DNA from: Candidatus Melainabacteria bacterium
GTDB taxonomy: Bacteria; Cyanobacteriota; Vampirovibrionia; Obscuribacterales; Obscuribacteraceae
Direction of reading: 5' to 3'
DNA: 64,000 nucleotides
NCBI GenBank assembly: GCA_016212515.1
Contig: JACRFZ010000087.1
Location: forward strand, 124,001 to 188,000
The notes under the pieces are model-generated. The model saw nothing but the letters and a program-made list of their open reading frames with translations. It ran no database searches and had not been told where the DNA came from. The translations under genes were made by a program, and so were the position numbers. Below, in pieces: positions 1-9,285 of the stretch (position 1 is its first letter; every line of letters starts with the position of its first letter).

Positions 1-89
1 TGCGCGACGAGTATCCCCAGTGCCTCATTGTTGTAGACATTCAATAGAGAGACCCGGACTTCAACCAAAGACCGCCTGAAAGGCTATTT

Positions 90-1223
90 TCAACTCTGGG
101 GCGAAACCACGGCACCGGAAAAGAGAATCTGCCCACTGCCACCATCCACGATATTAAGCAGGAAGGGGCGATCGACTCGCATTAGAAGGGCTTGCCGGGG
201 AGCACTACCCCAGCCGACTGCTGCCGTTACTGCCGCGGCCTCCGTGCCTTCTTCGTCCACCTTCAGCTTCGATTTATGTAGCACGCTTGAAACTTGCAAA
301 CCCGGACAAATCAGCGAAAAATCATTGAAATTATCGATGCCCAACTTCGGCAGAAAATCTTTCACTTCAAACTCAAACTCAAGAGCAAAGCGAGGCATTT
401 GCAATTGCAGATCGCAGGGAATCATGGGCATGGTAGGCTGAGCCAGAGCCGGTAAGCAATGTCCGAAGTGAAAACCGGGCTTGGGCAAAATTACCTGCAT
501 AAAGAAGGGAGAATTGGCATAGGGCAACTTCAAGACCTGAAAGGCTTCCGATTCAAAGTACTCATACTGAGCGGTCTTAGACATAAAGATGGCTTCTCTG
601 GTGCCGCCGCCGGCCATATGAAAGGGCCCGGCTGCGCTCTGGCTTCGATCGAACTGATCCGCCCAGCGGGCAAAGAAGTAAATGGCATTGGTGATCATAA
701 GCGAGGCGCCAAGTATGTCTTCGCCAACTACCTGGTCGATATTACCCCTGGTGGCATTAGCCGCCCAGAAGTTTATTTGACTTGGTGCTTCCGGTGAATC
801 GAAATCAATGCCATAGAGAGATGCAGAATAAGACTCGATACAACTATTGACGAACTGGTCATGACACAAGATGCCTTTGCCGAACCAGAGGGCTGAGGCA
901 AGCAAAAGCTCATGGGAAAAATTGGCGGAGGTGAGGTGGTTTATAAGCTGACGATTCCAGGGATTTATCTCCTGGGGAGCCGGCAGTTTCAAACTGGCTG
1001 CCATTTGCAGGTAAGTATCACCCGCCGCGCCGTTGTAAAGCATAGACATGACAAGAAAGATGCTGGTGGGCGAAATGAATATATTGTCCAGCGGCTTGGC
1101 CAGAGCAATGGTCTTGAGGAGTTCCACCCCGAATGAATTGTTCGCGGAGACTATATGTTTCCAGTAGTCTTTGTCTGTAGGCTGAAGTGCTTGCATTTCA
1201 CCGTCTTGGGTCAGGGCTCTCAT
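90..1223 (-). CDS. Serpin-family protease inhibitor
   Basis: A full-length serpin of 377 residues, the usual family size. Serpins trap serine or cysteine proteases by inserting a cleaved reactive-centre loop into a beta-sheet. The hinge KVDEEGTEAAAVTAAV (residues 321-336) matches the inhibitory consensus with small residues at P12-P9, so it is probably inhibitory. Family spacing puts P1 near the Ser of GWGSAPRQ, but the loop is about two residues longer than in antitrypsin, so the nearby Arg is an alternative. The C-terminal strand RPFLLNI...ILFSGAVV is present. The N-terminus carries no signal peptide or membrane segment, so Sec export is not expected. The gene starts 62 nt after the coupling ATPase gene, on the same strand, and is probably the last gene of that operon. 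No clear Shine-Dalgarno (SD) site precedes the ATG. Confidence 0.93.
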   Translation of the reverse strand: MRALTQDGEMQALQPTDKDYWKHIVSANNSFGVELLKTIALAKPLDNIFISPTSIFLVMSMLYNGAAGDTYLQMAASLKLPAPQEINPWNRQLINHLTSANFSHELLLASALWFGKGILCHDQFVNSCIESYSASLYGIDFDSPEAPSQINFWAANATRGNIDQVVGEDILGASLMITNAIYFFARWADQFDRSQSAAGPFHMAGGGTREAIFMSKTAQYEYFESEAFQVLKLPYANSPFFMQVILPKPGFHFGHCLPALAQPTMPMIPCDLQLQMPRFALEFEFEVKDFLPKLGIDNFNDFSLICPGLQVSSVLHKSKLKVDEEGTEAAAVTAAVGWGSAPRQALLMRVDRPFLLNIVDGGSGQILFSGAVVSPQS

Positions 1224-1285
1224 TTATGGTCGAAATAAACCATACACGATACTCTGTACCCGGCAAAAGACAAATATACGCCTTC

Positions 1286-4200
1286 CTAAAACTCAACTCC
1301 CGGTTTACGTTTCGGTTCCGATTTACCAGACTCTTTTTCCGAATTAAAAGATGTTATCGGACGTCTTTGAGCCTGATTAGGGTCGTTACTCAATACTTGC
1401 TGAGCTGTCTCGGCAATCTGAGAGGCACCTTCGAAGAGCCCGCGCTTGGAGGGCATGGCATCCCTGGTCTGGGGAGCCAGTCCGCCGTAACGAGGCGTGG
1501 CCGTAGGCTGCGGCGTTGCCGAAAGAGCAGTTTCCGGAGCTTGCGCAATGGGATTGCCGAGGGAATCTACCGCTACACCTTGAGCCTGAGCAAAGCTGGG
1601 GATGATGCCGGGTGCGGCAGGAATCTCCTGGGGACTGCTGCCCACTACACGGGCGGCAGTTGCCAGTTCAACCTGAGGAGCAGCTTGAGCAGCCCCTATA
1701 AATTGACCGCACTCAATGCAGAACTTGCCTTTTCCGGCCGGTTTATTACAGGAGGGACAAATTCTCATGCCGGTACCGGTGATAGCCTGAGCGGCAGCCG
1801 GTTGAGGTTGACCGAAGCCCGGTTGTTCACCATATGGAGCACCGAAGCCGGAAGCGGCCGGGACATTGGCCTGAGAAGGCGAAGGCTCGCCAAAACCACC
1901 CGGAGCTGGAACATTGCTTGAATGAACCACATCGGCAAGGGCATCCACCAGACCGCCCGGGTTCTGGGCGAAGCCCGGCATAGCCATACCGTGGCCGGGA
2001 GTGGGGGAGATATCGGACGGCATATCGCCTTCGTCGAGGGGCGCAGGAGCCTGGCGCCTGGCGCTGACGTTGTGCAAGAGGTGCAGTTTGGCGATTTCTT
2101 CAATACCCCTGAGGTCTACCATGAATGGCTTGGTCTCGCCGAATTCCGGGTCGCCGGCAGGAGACAGGTATACCAGAGCATGATGTTTTTCCATACGCTT
2201 GATGGAATCGGAATCGACCCTGGCTACAACCTGTTGAGAGTGAATTCTGTTCCAACTGGTGGGGAAGATACCGAAACCGTTAGCCTGGAAGTGGTCGGCA
2301 ATACCAGGTACAACAATGGCGTGCTTACCGATTTCATCAGAGAAGAACTTAGCCGTGGTCTCGTCTGCGTTGTGCAGGCAAACGCGCACCGCCGAGTTGG
2401 AGAAGATGGTTTTAAGTTCAGAGCTCACGCCTGTACCGGTGCCACCTTCAATCTGGCTGACGTTCTGCAAGATAACCGTCAATCCGCCGTTGGCACCGCG
2501 GACGATGGCGGAGAGGCGACCTGCCAGGTCGATGTTCAAGGTCTGATATTCATCGAAGAAGGCAAAGAGAGGAAGTACGGACTTCGTACCGTATCTTGTG
2601 TGCAGGGCTTGCTGTAACTGATAGACGAAGCAAGCTGCCAGAGACTCAGCATCGGGACCAAGCGATGCCGGTGCACCGAAGATGAGCACTGTAGGCTCTC
2701 TCATGCAGGCTTTCAAATCGATATTGGACTGGTGTGTAACTCTCAGTACACCCTGGTTCTTGAACATGCGCAGACGACCACGCACGCCCTGAATGTTCTT
2801 ATCCCAATCGCTGTCGGTACGGATAATGGAGGAGAGGCGCTGGGTGAGTTCGCCCAATTCCGCTGCATCCATGCTGGGATCGGCCTTGAGCCGACGCATT
2901 GACTCGACGATGTTGCGGCGGTTATTTACCAGCTTCATCAGACCATAAGGGTTGCATGGCAAGGGATCAAGCTGAGCCGGCTGACCGTTCTCGTCTTCAC
3001 CCATGACCTGCACGGCGCCCCATTTGAGAAGCTGCACCAGACCTTCGATATAACCCATGTCCCGCTCAGCCCAGTGCTGTTCCTCGGGAGGCAAGGAGTT
3101 GATGTCTTGCACAATGGAAGAGGCAAAAGTATTGGCATCAAGCTCGAGGGGATTCCAGTGAATGGACTCGGCATCGAGAGGGTTGAAATAGAGAGTGCGG
3201 AAACCGGCATGCTGAGCTTCCGGCAAGACTGTATATTTGAAGCCTTCTCTCTTCTCGTCCAGGTTGGGATCGTTGGCTTTGGCTTCCAGAGCGATGATGA
3301 CGCAGGGTTTGGCCAACATGGCCTTGATTACGGCTCTCATCAAAGTGGTTTTACCGGAACCGGACGGAGCCACAATGAACATATTTTTGTTAGGCAGTCG
3401 ACCCATGGGAATGGTGACCGGCAAGTGAGTACGTGCCAGGAAGCCAAAAGGAATGACGACTCCATCAGCTTCCGTCCAGGTGGAATTGGGATTCTTCTTA
3501 CCGAGGCGTCCGTGCTTTCTGCCGTTGGGCGGGCAAACAAAGGAGCGCTCGTAGTCTCTGGGTGTCATGAGACCGGAAGGAGGGTTGAAGGTGCGAATAG
3601 TCTGCCAGGGGAAAAGGCGCTTTTTGTGAGCGGCAGCAATAATCAGGGCGAGAAGCACAAGGGTGGGCATGAGAATTGCTATAGATGTAGCATCCAGGAA
3701 GCCCTTACCGCGCCCACCGCTGGGCGTAGCTTTAATATGACCGGCTACTCCTTCCATGCGCAGGTTTTTACCGTGAGCCATGGAACTGTCGTGCCCCTGC
3801 GGCATTCCCGGCATGCCCGGCTGCATACCCGGCATTCCCGGCATGCCTGGAGGCATGCCCTGAGGAGAGGCGAACTGGCCGCCGGGCATTTGCCCCGGCT
3901 GGGTGGGAATCATCTGACCATGCTGAGGCATCTGCCCCGTGGCACCGCCATTAAGCACAGTGGCGCCGGGTTGAATCCAGGGATTAGGAGCAGACGAAGG
4001 AGCCATAGCACCGGGCATCATGCCGGGCTGAGGCTGAGTAGGATACCCTGTGGTGGGAGCAAAGCCGCCGGGATAACCACCCGGAGCAGGCATCTGCTGA
4101 CCGGCCATGGGAGCCGGATAACCCTGTTGAACTGGATAGCCGCCACCAGGATAAGCGGGGGCTGACTGCAGGGTGCCGGAACCCATGGCGCCATAGGCAC

Positions 4201-4321
4201 TGGGGGCACTCTGCATTTGCATTCGGCGCTCGTATTCTTTGACGGTAATTACTTCTCCCGTGTCTTGATCACGGAAGTGGGTGACTACACCCATCTCATT
4301 CATCTTTGCGCGCCAACCCAT
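1286..4321 (-). CDS. VirD4/TraG-like T4SS coupling ATPase with C-terminal zinc ribbon
   Basis: Predicted inner-membrane ATPase (1011 aa) that would recruit substrates to a type IV secretion channel. From the ATG: a short charged start, a Pro/Gly/Met/Gln-rich stretch (about 40-190) with MPGMPG-type repeats, one membrane helix (about 210-230), Walker A APSGSGKTT (about 318), Walker B FAFFDEYQ (about 587) followed by the ILQN motif typical of TraG/VirD4, then a Pro-rich tail. In the tail a C-x2-C...C-x2-C zinc ribbon (CPSC...CIEC, about 850-875) is embedded. The ATG at 4321 is preferred over an upstream GTG because AGGAG lies 10 nt before it. The low-complexity N-terminus and the zinc ribbon are unusual for the family. 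It follows the VirB8-like gene after 269 nt. Confidence 0.85.
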   Translation of the reverse strand: MGWRAKMNEMGVVTHFRDQDTGEVITVKEYERRMQMQSAPSAYGAMGSGTLQSAPAYPGGGYPVQQGYPAPMAGQQMPAPGGYPGGFAPTTGYPTQPQPGMMPGAMAPSSAPNPWIQPGATVLNGGATGQMPQHGQMIPTQPGQMPGGQFASPQGMPPGMPGMPGMQPGMPGMPQGHDSSMAHGKNLRMEGVAGHIKATPSGGRGKGFLDATSIAILMPTLVLLALIIAAAHKKRLFPWQTIRTFNPPSGLMTPRDYERSFVCPPNGRKHGRLGKKNPNSTWTEADGVVIPFGFLARTHLPVTIPMGRLPNKNMFIVAPSGSGKTTLMRAVIKAMLAKPCVIIALEAKANDPNLDEKREGFKYTVLPEAQHAGFRTLYFNPLDAESIHWNPLELDANTFASSIVQDINSLPPEEQHWAERDMGYIEGLVQLLKWGAVQVMGEDENGQPAQLDPLPCNPYGLMKLVNNRRNIVESMRRLKADPSMDAAELGELTQRLSSIIRTDSDWDKNIQGVRGRLRMFKNQGVLRVTHQSNIDLKACMREPTVLIFGAPASLGPDAESLAACFVYQLQQALHTRYGTKSVLPLFAFFDEYQTLNIDLAGRLSAIVRGANGGLTVILQNVSQIEGGTGTGVSSELKTIFSNSAVRVCLHNADETTAKFFSDEIGKHAIVVPGIADHFQANGFGIFPTSWNRIHSQQVVARVDSDSIKRMEKHHALVYLSPAGDPEFGETKPFMVDLRGIEEIAKLHLLHNVSARRQAPAPLDEGDMPSDISPTPGHGMAMPGFAQNPGGLVDALADVVHSSNVPAPGGFGEPSPSQANVPAASGFGAPYGEQPGFGQPQPAAAQAITGTGMRICPSCNKPAGKGKFCIECGQFIGAAQAAPQVELATAARVVGSSPQEIPAAPGIIPSFAQAQGVAVDSLGNPIAQAPETALSATPQPTATPRYGGLAPQTRDAMPSKRGLFEGASQIAETAQQVLSNDPNQAQRRPITSFNSEKESGKSEPKRKPGVEF

Positions 4322-4340
4322 TGAGCTAGATCTCCTCACC

Positions 4341-4360
4341 CTATGACGCTATGGTCATAG
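4341..4360 (-). promoter_or_regulatory. Inverted repeat in the leader of the coupling ATPase gene
   Basis: CTATGAC-N6-GTCATAG, perfect 7-bp arms, ends 20 nt upstream of the coupling ATPase ATG and just before its AGGAG. It could be an operator or a leader hairpin controlling this gene separately from the upstream virB-like genes. The remainder of the gap (4361-4590) shows no convincing promoter. Confidence 0.3.
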
Positions 4361-4590
4361 ATTAATGGTATCAAATCAAGTTATCGCACAACAAAACAGG
4401 CTCCACAACTGCGGAAACTACGAAAGAAGGGGGTGATTTTCGCATTTCCCGCACTATTTCAGCGTGTTTTGCCCAGAAATCCGCTTAAATTCTCGAAACA
4501 AGGGCTTTTCAGGGATGGAAATGCGAGGGATGAACACCTCGCCCGGGCTCTCAAAGCAAGTGCAGTCAGCAAGTTGATCAATAGCTATGG

Positions 4591-5205
4591 TCAGTGCGTG
4601 TGGTCGGTGATGCCGGCGATTTTAAAACCATCCGGTCCCCGATGCACAAGATATTCCATGCTGACCGCCTTGTCCTGCTGCTGCCCTTCGGCCGTGACAA
4701 GGCTCTGCTGCCCTTCCACAAAGACTACAATGGAACCGTCGGGATTCTGTTGCCCGGTGGAAATCTTGGCCGGAATAAACTGGCTTTTCAAGCCGTTTTC
4801 CTGCACTAGTTGCTCAACTTCCGGGGTCCAGATATTCTGCCTGTAGCCCTGGGCGGTGGTGGGGTCCATCATGTTCATAGCCGCCGACTGGCTCTGGGAG
4901 GCACTGGCCGAATTCATGTCAAAAGCAGCGTTGACGAACTGCCTGACAAAATCGGTGGCCGCCTGGGCATCGGTCACAGCCGGCGCACTGGGCGTGCTGG
5001 GAATCTGGGCGCCGGTTACCGGTCCGCCTCCTACCTGTACTCCTGTGTCGGGAGAATAGGCCGACTGCGCTCGCTTCGGTCTTTGTCTGGGAGGCTCGGA
5101 GCCGACCCCAAGCAAAATGGTAATAAAAATGCCGCCCATAAGTCCGGCCAGTCCGACCATGATGAGCGTCAATTTGTATCTTTCACCGGCTTGATAGTCG
5201 AACAT
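4591..5205 (-). CDS. Single-pass membrane protein, VirB8-like (NTF2-fold) candidate
   Basis: A 204-residue protein with a short cytoplasmic N-terminus, one membrane helix (about 13-34), a Pro-rich linker and an alpha/beta domain (about 78-200) starting DAQAATDFVRQFVNAAFD and ending in alternating strands (GSIVVFVEG, VSMEYLVHRGPDGFKIAGI). This layout, a membrane anchor plus an NTF2-like periplasmic domain, is that of VirB8/TcpC scaffold proteins. The assignment rests on architecture and position between the VirB4 and VirD4 genes, not on recognised sequence motifs. It starts 9 nt after the VirB4 stop with no clear SD, suggesting translational coupling. Confidence 0.55.
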   Translation of the reverse strand: MFDYQAGERYKLTLIMVGLAGLMGGIFITILLGVGSEPPRQRPKRAQSAYSPDTGVQVGGGPVTGAQIPSTPSAPAVTDAQAATDFVRQFVNAAFDMNSASASQSQSAAMNMMDPTTAQGYRQNIWTPEVEQLVQENGLKSQFIPAKISTGQQNPDGSIVVFVEGQQSLVTAEGQQQDKAVSMEYLVHRGPDGFKIAGITDHTH

Positions 5206-5214
5206 CTTTGGGAA

Positions 5215-8040
5215 TTAACCTGACTGCAAAAGGTCCTCGGTAAAGGTCTCGGGGGTATGCCCCTGACCAAGTAAATGACAGGCCCAGCGGGCATCTCCCT
5301 GACAAAGCTCGATCATCTTGGAGCGCATGGGCTGGTCGGTATTGGGTTCGGTAGTGGCGACCCAGTACATGAAACGCGGCACCACCAGTTTCACAACCCC
5401 ACGAGACATCTTGTGATAAATCAAGAAGGCATCGGAATATTCGCGGTTCTTCCTGGTCAGGTGGGCAATGGAAGACATCTCTTGCGGCGTCAAACCGCAA
5501 GCATCTCGAATGGCATCAAAGTTAGACGGGTCGTTACCAAGAATGATCTTGATGGCCGAGTTGGTAGCCAGGTTGCGGGCCCGATCATCACGCAGAAGGT
5601 CGCCCAGTTCCTGGGAAATGCCGATAAAGAGAAGACCCAAGTGGCGGCTGGTACGAGAAGCGTCTTCTACCAGGGTTTTGCCACCCTCGTAGCGAAGCAA
5701 GCGCCACAACTCGTCTATACAGAACACGAAACGCGAAGGTTTGCCCTGCTTGACCTTCTCGGCCTTATGCTGGGCGGCCCGGCGCAAAACATAGTCGGAC
5801 ACGAAGAGAGTGACCACCGCTTCCAGAGTCTTGTCGTGCGCCAGGTCGGAGGTGTCGAAGACCATTAGCTGCGTATCGAGAGGAATGGAGGTGGGACCAT
5901 CGAAAAGTTTGCCGAAGATAGCGCCGCGACAGTAAAGACTGAGGCGATTGGCCAGGTCTTCGCAAACTTCGCCGCGCTTGGCCTTGGGATTGCGAGCCGC
6001 TTCATCGGTGAGCCACTGCACCAGATCGGACTCAACAGGAATACGCCCTTCCGCAGCACAGCTTTTGTAAATTGCCTGAATTCCGTGCATGAGAATGGGC
6101 TTCTCATCTTTAGTGAGAGCCTGTTCGCCTTTATCACCCAGCATGACCGAGTGGAAGTTGAGAATCTTGATGATGTGCGACTCGGGTGGATTGGCCGGAT
6201 CAACCGGCTTACCCTCGGGACCCTGCATGGGCAAGTCGTAGAGGTTGATGCAAACCTGACCATCGGGACCGAGCTTGATATAAGCCGAATCGTCGTAGAC
6301 CTCGGTGAGCATTTTGTAGGAGCCGGATCGGTCGATAATGATGGTCTTAGCTCCGGCGAGAGTATTCATTTGAATAATCTGCTGGGCCACCATGGATTTA
6401 CCTTCACCAGGCTGACCGAAGACGATGCAGAGGGCGTTTGGTAGTTTTTCGTCGTAGGGGTTGAGGAAAACCGGCTCTAAGGTCTCTTTGGAGAAGCCCA
6501 GCCAGGCTCCCTTTTCAGAACCCAATTTGGCATGCACGAAGGGGAAGGAGTTGCGCACCGTGGGCGTTCGAACCGCCTTGCCGCGCCGGGTCACATCAAT
6601 ACCAAGACCGGGCAAACTACCAATGAAAAGCGACTTCTGTTCGTGATAGCCAATCACAAAGCGAGCACCGCGACACTGAGGAGCGGCAGAGCGCACGAAC
6701 TCGGTAGAACGATTCAGCTCTTCCAGAGAGTCGGCGAATAAGGTAAAGTAGATAGCATAGTTAAACACTTCCATATTGGTTGTGTACAATTCCGAACCAA
6801 TATGAGCCGCTTCCTGAGCCTTTTCCGCTTCTTCCTGGTTGGGAGCGGAGCGTTGACCCATGATGCCCTGATAGGTGTTGGCGGTAGCCTGAGCTTGCTT
6901 CCGTTGCAAGCTCTTACGGAACAGCTCTTTGTCTAGTTTGTGCGCATAAATGTTCAGTCGCCACTCGCAATTGAGCCGCAGGAGCGGCTGTAGCCACAAG
7001 GGTCCGGTGCGCTCCGGCAGTCTATTCATATAAAGGGTACGAATATAGCGCCCCGCCACCTCCGGCTCGTCTTTGTTGGCATAGGGATCGGTGGACTCAA
7101 GATACTCGGTCATGTCGGTGATTTTGACGAAATCGGAATTGCCGAAATCGTAGCAAGACTCGGTCAATTGCTGGCGAATCGTAGCCGGTTCCATATCAGG
7201 GAAAATACGTCTGACCGTAGGCGGAATGGATTGAGTCGGAGGGCGCACCGGCAGCGGCAGGGTCTCTTCCTGCAAAGTGGCGTGCTTGGGATTTAGCTCT
7301 TTGTAGAGCATGCGGAAATATTCCACAGCCGATACGGGTCTGCCCACCATGCCGCAACTGCCAAGCTGGCTCACATAACCGTTGGCCCTTTGCACCAGGG
7401 TGGTGACATTTTTGAAGTGCCCGCCCACAGACTGCCTGGCGGCCTGACTGGTGAAGGCATCAAGCACATTATTGACGGCTGTCTTGATGAAACTCTGCTT
7501 CTGAGGCTTCTCTTTGGGCGGTCGGTAGCAGAAGGTAGCATAGAACTTAAGTTCAGGAATGAAGTTACGAGAAAGCAAAGCAGCCTGGTCGTTTTCAACC
7601 ACCCGCGCCACATAACGCAGGAAGTTATCTTCAGTGCACTCAACCGGATGCTTCTGAAAATACTCGCTCTTGGAGATGTTATGACAGACCACGGTAAGTT
7701 GAACGGAAGTATCAATACCGTTCAGGAAGCCGGTAAAGTGGTTCATCAAGGAAACCAGGCGCACCTCATCGAAGCCCGATACGTGCACGCCGTCCAGTTC
7801 AAAGCAGCAGCGGTAACTGCCGTCTTTCAAAACCATGATGCCCAGGCCGCTGGCATCGTCGTGGAAGAGGTCCCAAAGAGGCAAGATTCCGGCTGCCGCC
7901 GCATGGGGACGGGGCACATTTACACCGGGCAACTTGGAATTATCGCCAATCGCACCCCCAGCCGGATCTGCCTTGCCGCGCTTCATAAAGCCCAGCAAGC
8001 TGTTCTCCTTGGAATATGAACGATTGACCGAGGTCACCAT
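5215..8040 (-). CDS. VirB4/TraC-family T4SS ATPase
   Basis: A 941-residue ATPase that would power assembly or transport in a type IV secretion machine at the inner membrane. The N-terminal half matches the layout of VirB4 proteins. The C-terminal RecA-like half has Walker A FGQPGEGKS (about 540), a Walker B CIDELWRLL (about 770) as in the VirB4/TraC/CagE family, and ISQELGD followed by KIILGND further on. The length is at the upper end for the family. It lies 15 nt after the VirB3-like gene; the VirB3-VirB4 adjacency is classical. AGGAG lies about 12 nt before the ATG. Confidence 0.92.
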   Translation of the reverse strand: MVTSVNRSYSKENSLLGFMKRGKADPAGGAIGDNSKLPGVNVPRPHAAAAGILPLWDLFHDDASGLGIMVLKDGSYRCCFELDGVHVSGFDEVRLVSLMNHFTGFLNGIDTSVQLTVVCHNISKSEYFQKHPVECTEDNFLRYVARVVENDQAALLSRNFIPELKFYATFCYRPPKEKPQKQSFIKTAVNNVLDAFTSQAARQSVGGHFKNVTTLVQRANGYVSQLGSCGMVGRPVSAVEYFRMLYKELNPKHATLQEETLPLPVRPPTQSIPPTVRRIFPDMEPATIRQQLTESCYDFGNSDFVKITDMTEYLESTDPYANKDEPEVAGRYIRTLYMNRLPERTGPLWLQPLLRLNCEWRLNIYAHKLDKELFRKSLQRKQAQATANTYQGIMGQRSAPNQEEAEKAQEAAHIGSELYTTNMEVFNYAIYFTLFADSLEELNRSTEFVRSAAPQCRGARFVIGYHEQKSLFIGSLPGLGIDVTRRGKAVRTPTVRNSFPFVHAKLGSEKGAWLGFSKETLEPVFLNPYDEKLPNALCIVFGQPGEGKSMVAQQIIQMNTLAGAKTIIIDRSGSYKMLTEVYDDSAYIKLGPDGQVCINLYDLPMQGPEGKPVDPANPPESHIIKILNFHSVMLGDKGEQALTKDEKPILMHGIQAIYKSCAAEGRIPVESDLVQWLTDEAARNPKAKRGEVCEDLANRLSLYCRGAIFGKLFDGPTSIPLDTQLMVFDTSDLAHDKTLEAVVTLFVSDYVLRRAAQHKAEKVKQGKPSRFVFCIDELWRLLRYEGGKTLVEDASRTSRHLGLLFIGISQELGDLLRDDRARNLATNSAIKIILGNDPSNFDAIRDACGLTPQEMSSIAHLTRKNREYSDAFLIYHKMSRGVVKLVVPRFMYWVATTEPNTDQPMRSKMIELCQGDARWACHLLGQGHTPETFTEDLLQSG

Positions 8041-8055
8041 CTAAGACAATTTCTC

Positions 8056-8394
8056 CTATTCAATAAACTCAGGTAACTGTTCATCCACCAGAAAGCGGGT
8101 AGGATTGGGATCCGGCCCCGGAATGTAAATTCGATTGCCGGTATAAAAGCCCAGTATGACTTCCCAATGGGAAGCACTGTGATTTAAGGTTACCAGGCAA
8201 TAGGCCGGTCCGATGAGGCCAAGAAAGATACAGATGTCTATTCTTAAATCGTGCCCGGCAAAGGAAATGGGGTTCATCCAGGAATAAAGCTGGGTGGAGA
8301 CAATCAAACTGATCAGGATCGCAATGAGCTGGTCATAGCGAAGCCCAAACAGCTTGGGTGAATCTTCCAGGTTTAGAGGTGTAATGTCTTCCAT
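8056..8394 (-). CDS. VirB3/PrgI-like small membrane protein
   Basis: 112 residues with two hydrophobic helices (about 20-38 and 50-70), a short cytoplasmic N-terminus (DSPKLFGLRYDQL) and a Pro-rich C-terminus (YIPGPDPNPTRF). This is the topology and size of VirB3/PrgI-type inner-membrane components, and the gene sits immediately upstream of a VirB4 gene as expected. The sequence is too short and divergent to name a subfamily. Confidence 0.65.
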   Translation of the reverse strand: MEDITPLNLEDSPKLFGLRYDQLIAILISLIVSTQLYSWMNPISFAGHDLRIDICIFLGLIGPAYCLVTLNHSASHWEVILGFYTGNRIYIPGPDPNPTRFLVDEQLPEFIE

Positions 8395-8433
8395 AATCTC
8401 ATTCTATAGATAGTTGGCCTAAGAGCAAGTAAA

Positions 8434-9114
8434 TCAGGCGCTGACCGCCGACTTGGGTACGAAAATTTCCTCGACGATATGGGGTGGAAGCCTTACAGGT
8501 GCTTTATTCCCGCCCTGAGCAAAGCTACGCATCTTTTCGGTCAGCTCCCTCGGCAGACGAGAATTCCGGTCTACCTTCTGATAATACTGGTCGGCTTCGG
8601 CGAACTCGCCAAGAAGACGCAATATCTCCGCCATCAAATAATTATAGCGACCGCGATTGCCCACCCAGCTAGTATCTTTCAAAGCAGCCGCCATTTCAGT
8701 GCGGGCCAGCTTGAGAAATTTTTCTCCGGTCAGCCCCTCCTCCCGGGAACACCAGTAGCCGTTCAGAGCCAAAACGGCCCGGTCGAGGAAGTGCACGTTG
8801 TTTTTGCGGCCGGTCTGCACGGCATGGGCAAACTTCTTGGAAGGTTCCAGGGGTGGAGTATCGGGCACCACCTGGGGCAAAAAATAGTGCTCGGAAAAGG
8901 AACTTAGCCACCAGGTGTGAAGACAATTAGGGCAGGTGGCTAGCAAAGCTGCCCGCAATTCGGGATCTGGCAGAATGCGATGCAAGTCGGCCTCGATAGG
9001 CGTATTTTTATCCACGGCAGGCGTGCGCGCCAGCTCAAAAGTAGCGAACACCGTCTCGCATTCGGGACAGACAACCGTTAAATGTCGTAGCTTGAAGAAT
9101 TTCATAGATTTCAT
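8434..9114 (-). CDS. Zinc-ribbon protein, possibly DUF2225-like
   Basis: 226 residues. The N-terminal 70 residues carry two CxxC knuckles, CPEC (about 15-18) and CPNC (about 62-65), flanking an acidic-aromatic stretch, which suggests a structural zinc site. The pattern resembles DUF2225 proteins but is not close enough to be sure. The C-terminal half (about 105-200) is helical and TPR-like (KFLKLARTEMAAAL, YLMAEILRLLGEFAEADQYYQKV). There is no signal peptide, so it is cytoplasmic. It lies between the giant VirB6-like gene and the VirB3-like gene on the same strand and may be a T4SS accessory or simply co-transcribed. A second ATG lies 9 nt downstream of the chosen one. Confidence 0.55.
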   Translation of the reverse strand: MKSMKFFKLRHLTVVCPECETVFATFELARTPAVDKNTPIEADLHRILPDPELRAALLATCPNCLHTWWLSSFSEHYFLPQVVPDTPPLEPSKKFAHAVQTGRKNNVHFLDRAVLALNGYWCSREEGLTGEKFLKLARTEMAAALKDTSWVGNRGRYNYLMAEILRLLGEFAEADQYYQKVDRNSRLPRELTEKMRSFAQGGNKAPVRLPPHIVEEIFVPKSAVSA

Positions 9115-9249
9115 TCTAGAACGAGTGGAGACTTCTTTGAACCACGGTATTTACCACTTCAGGCAAACCCTTGATTTATCAGGCACTGCTCCCGAGTACA
9201 CAAACCATACAAGCCGGTAGCTTCGGCAGAACTGCATCAACAGGCAAGA

Positions 9250-9271
9250 GCCCGCCAATTAAATAGCGGGC
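9250..9271 (-). terminator. Hairpin after the giant VirB6-like gene
   Basis: GCCCGC-N10-GCGGGC lies 15 nt after the stop codon of the giant gene. On the minus strand it is followed by TCTTGCCTG, a poor U-tract, so it may be a weak or leaky terminator or an mRNA-stability hairpin. The remaining gap to the zinc-ribbon gene (9115-9249) shows nothing else clear. Confidence 0.4.
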
Positions 9272-9285
9272 CTTTCCTTTTAGCC

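Noticed and set aside
3074..4165. Long plus-strand open frame antisense to the coupling ATPase gene
   Set aside because: It is the GC-rich shadow of the real gene, with no motif, no SD and a composition explained by the opposite strand.
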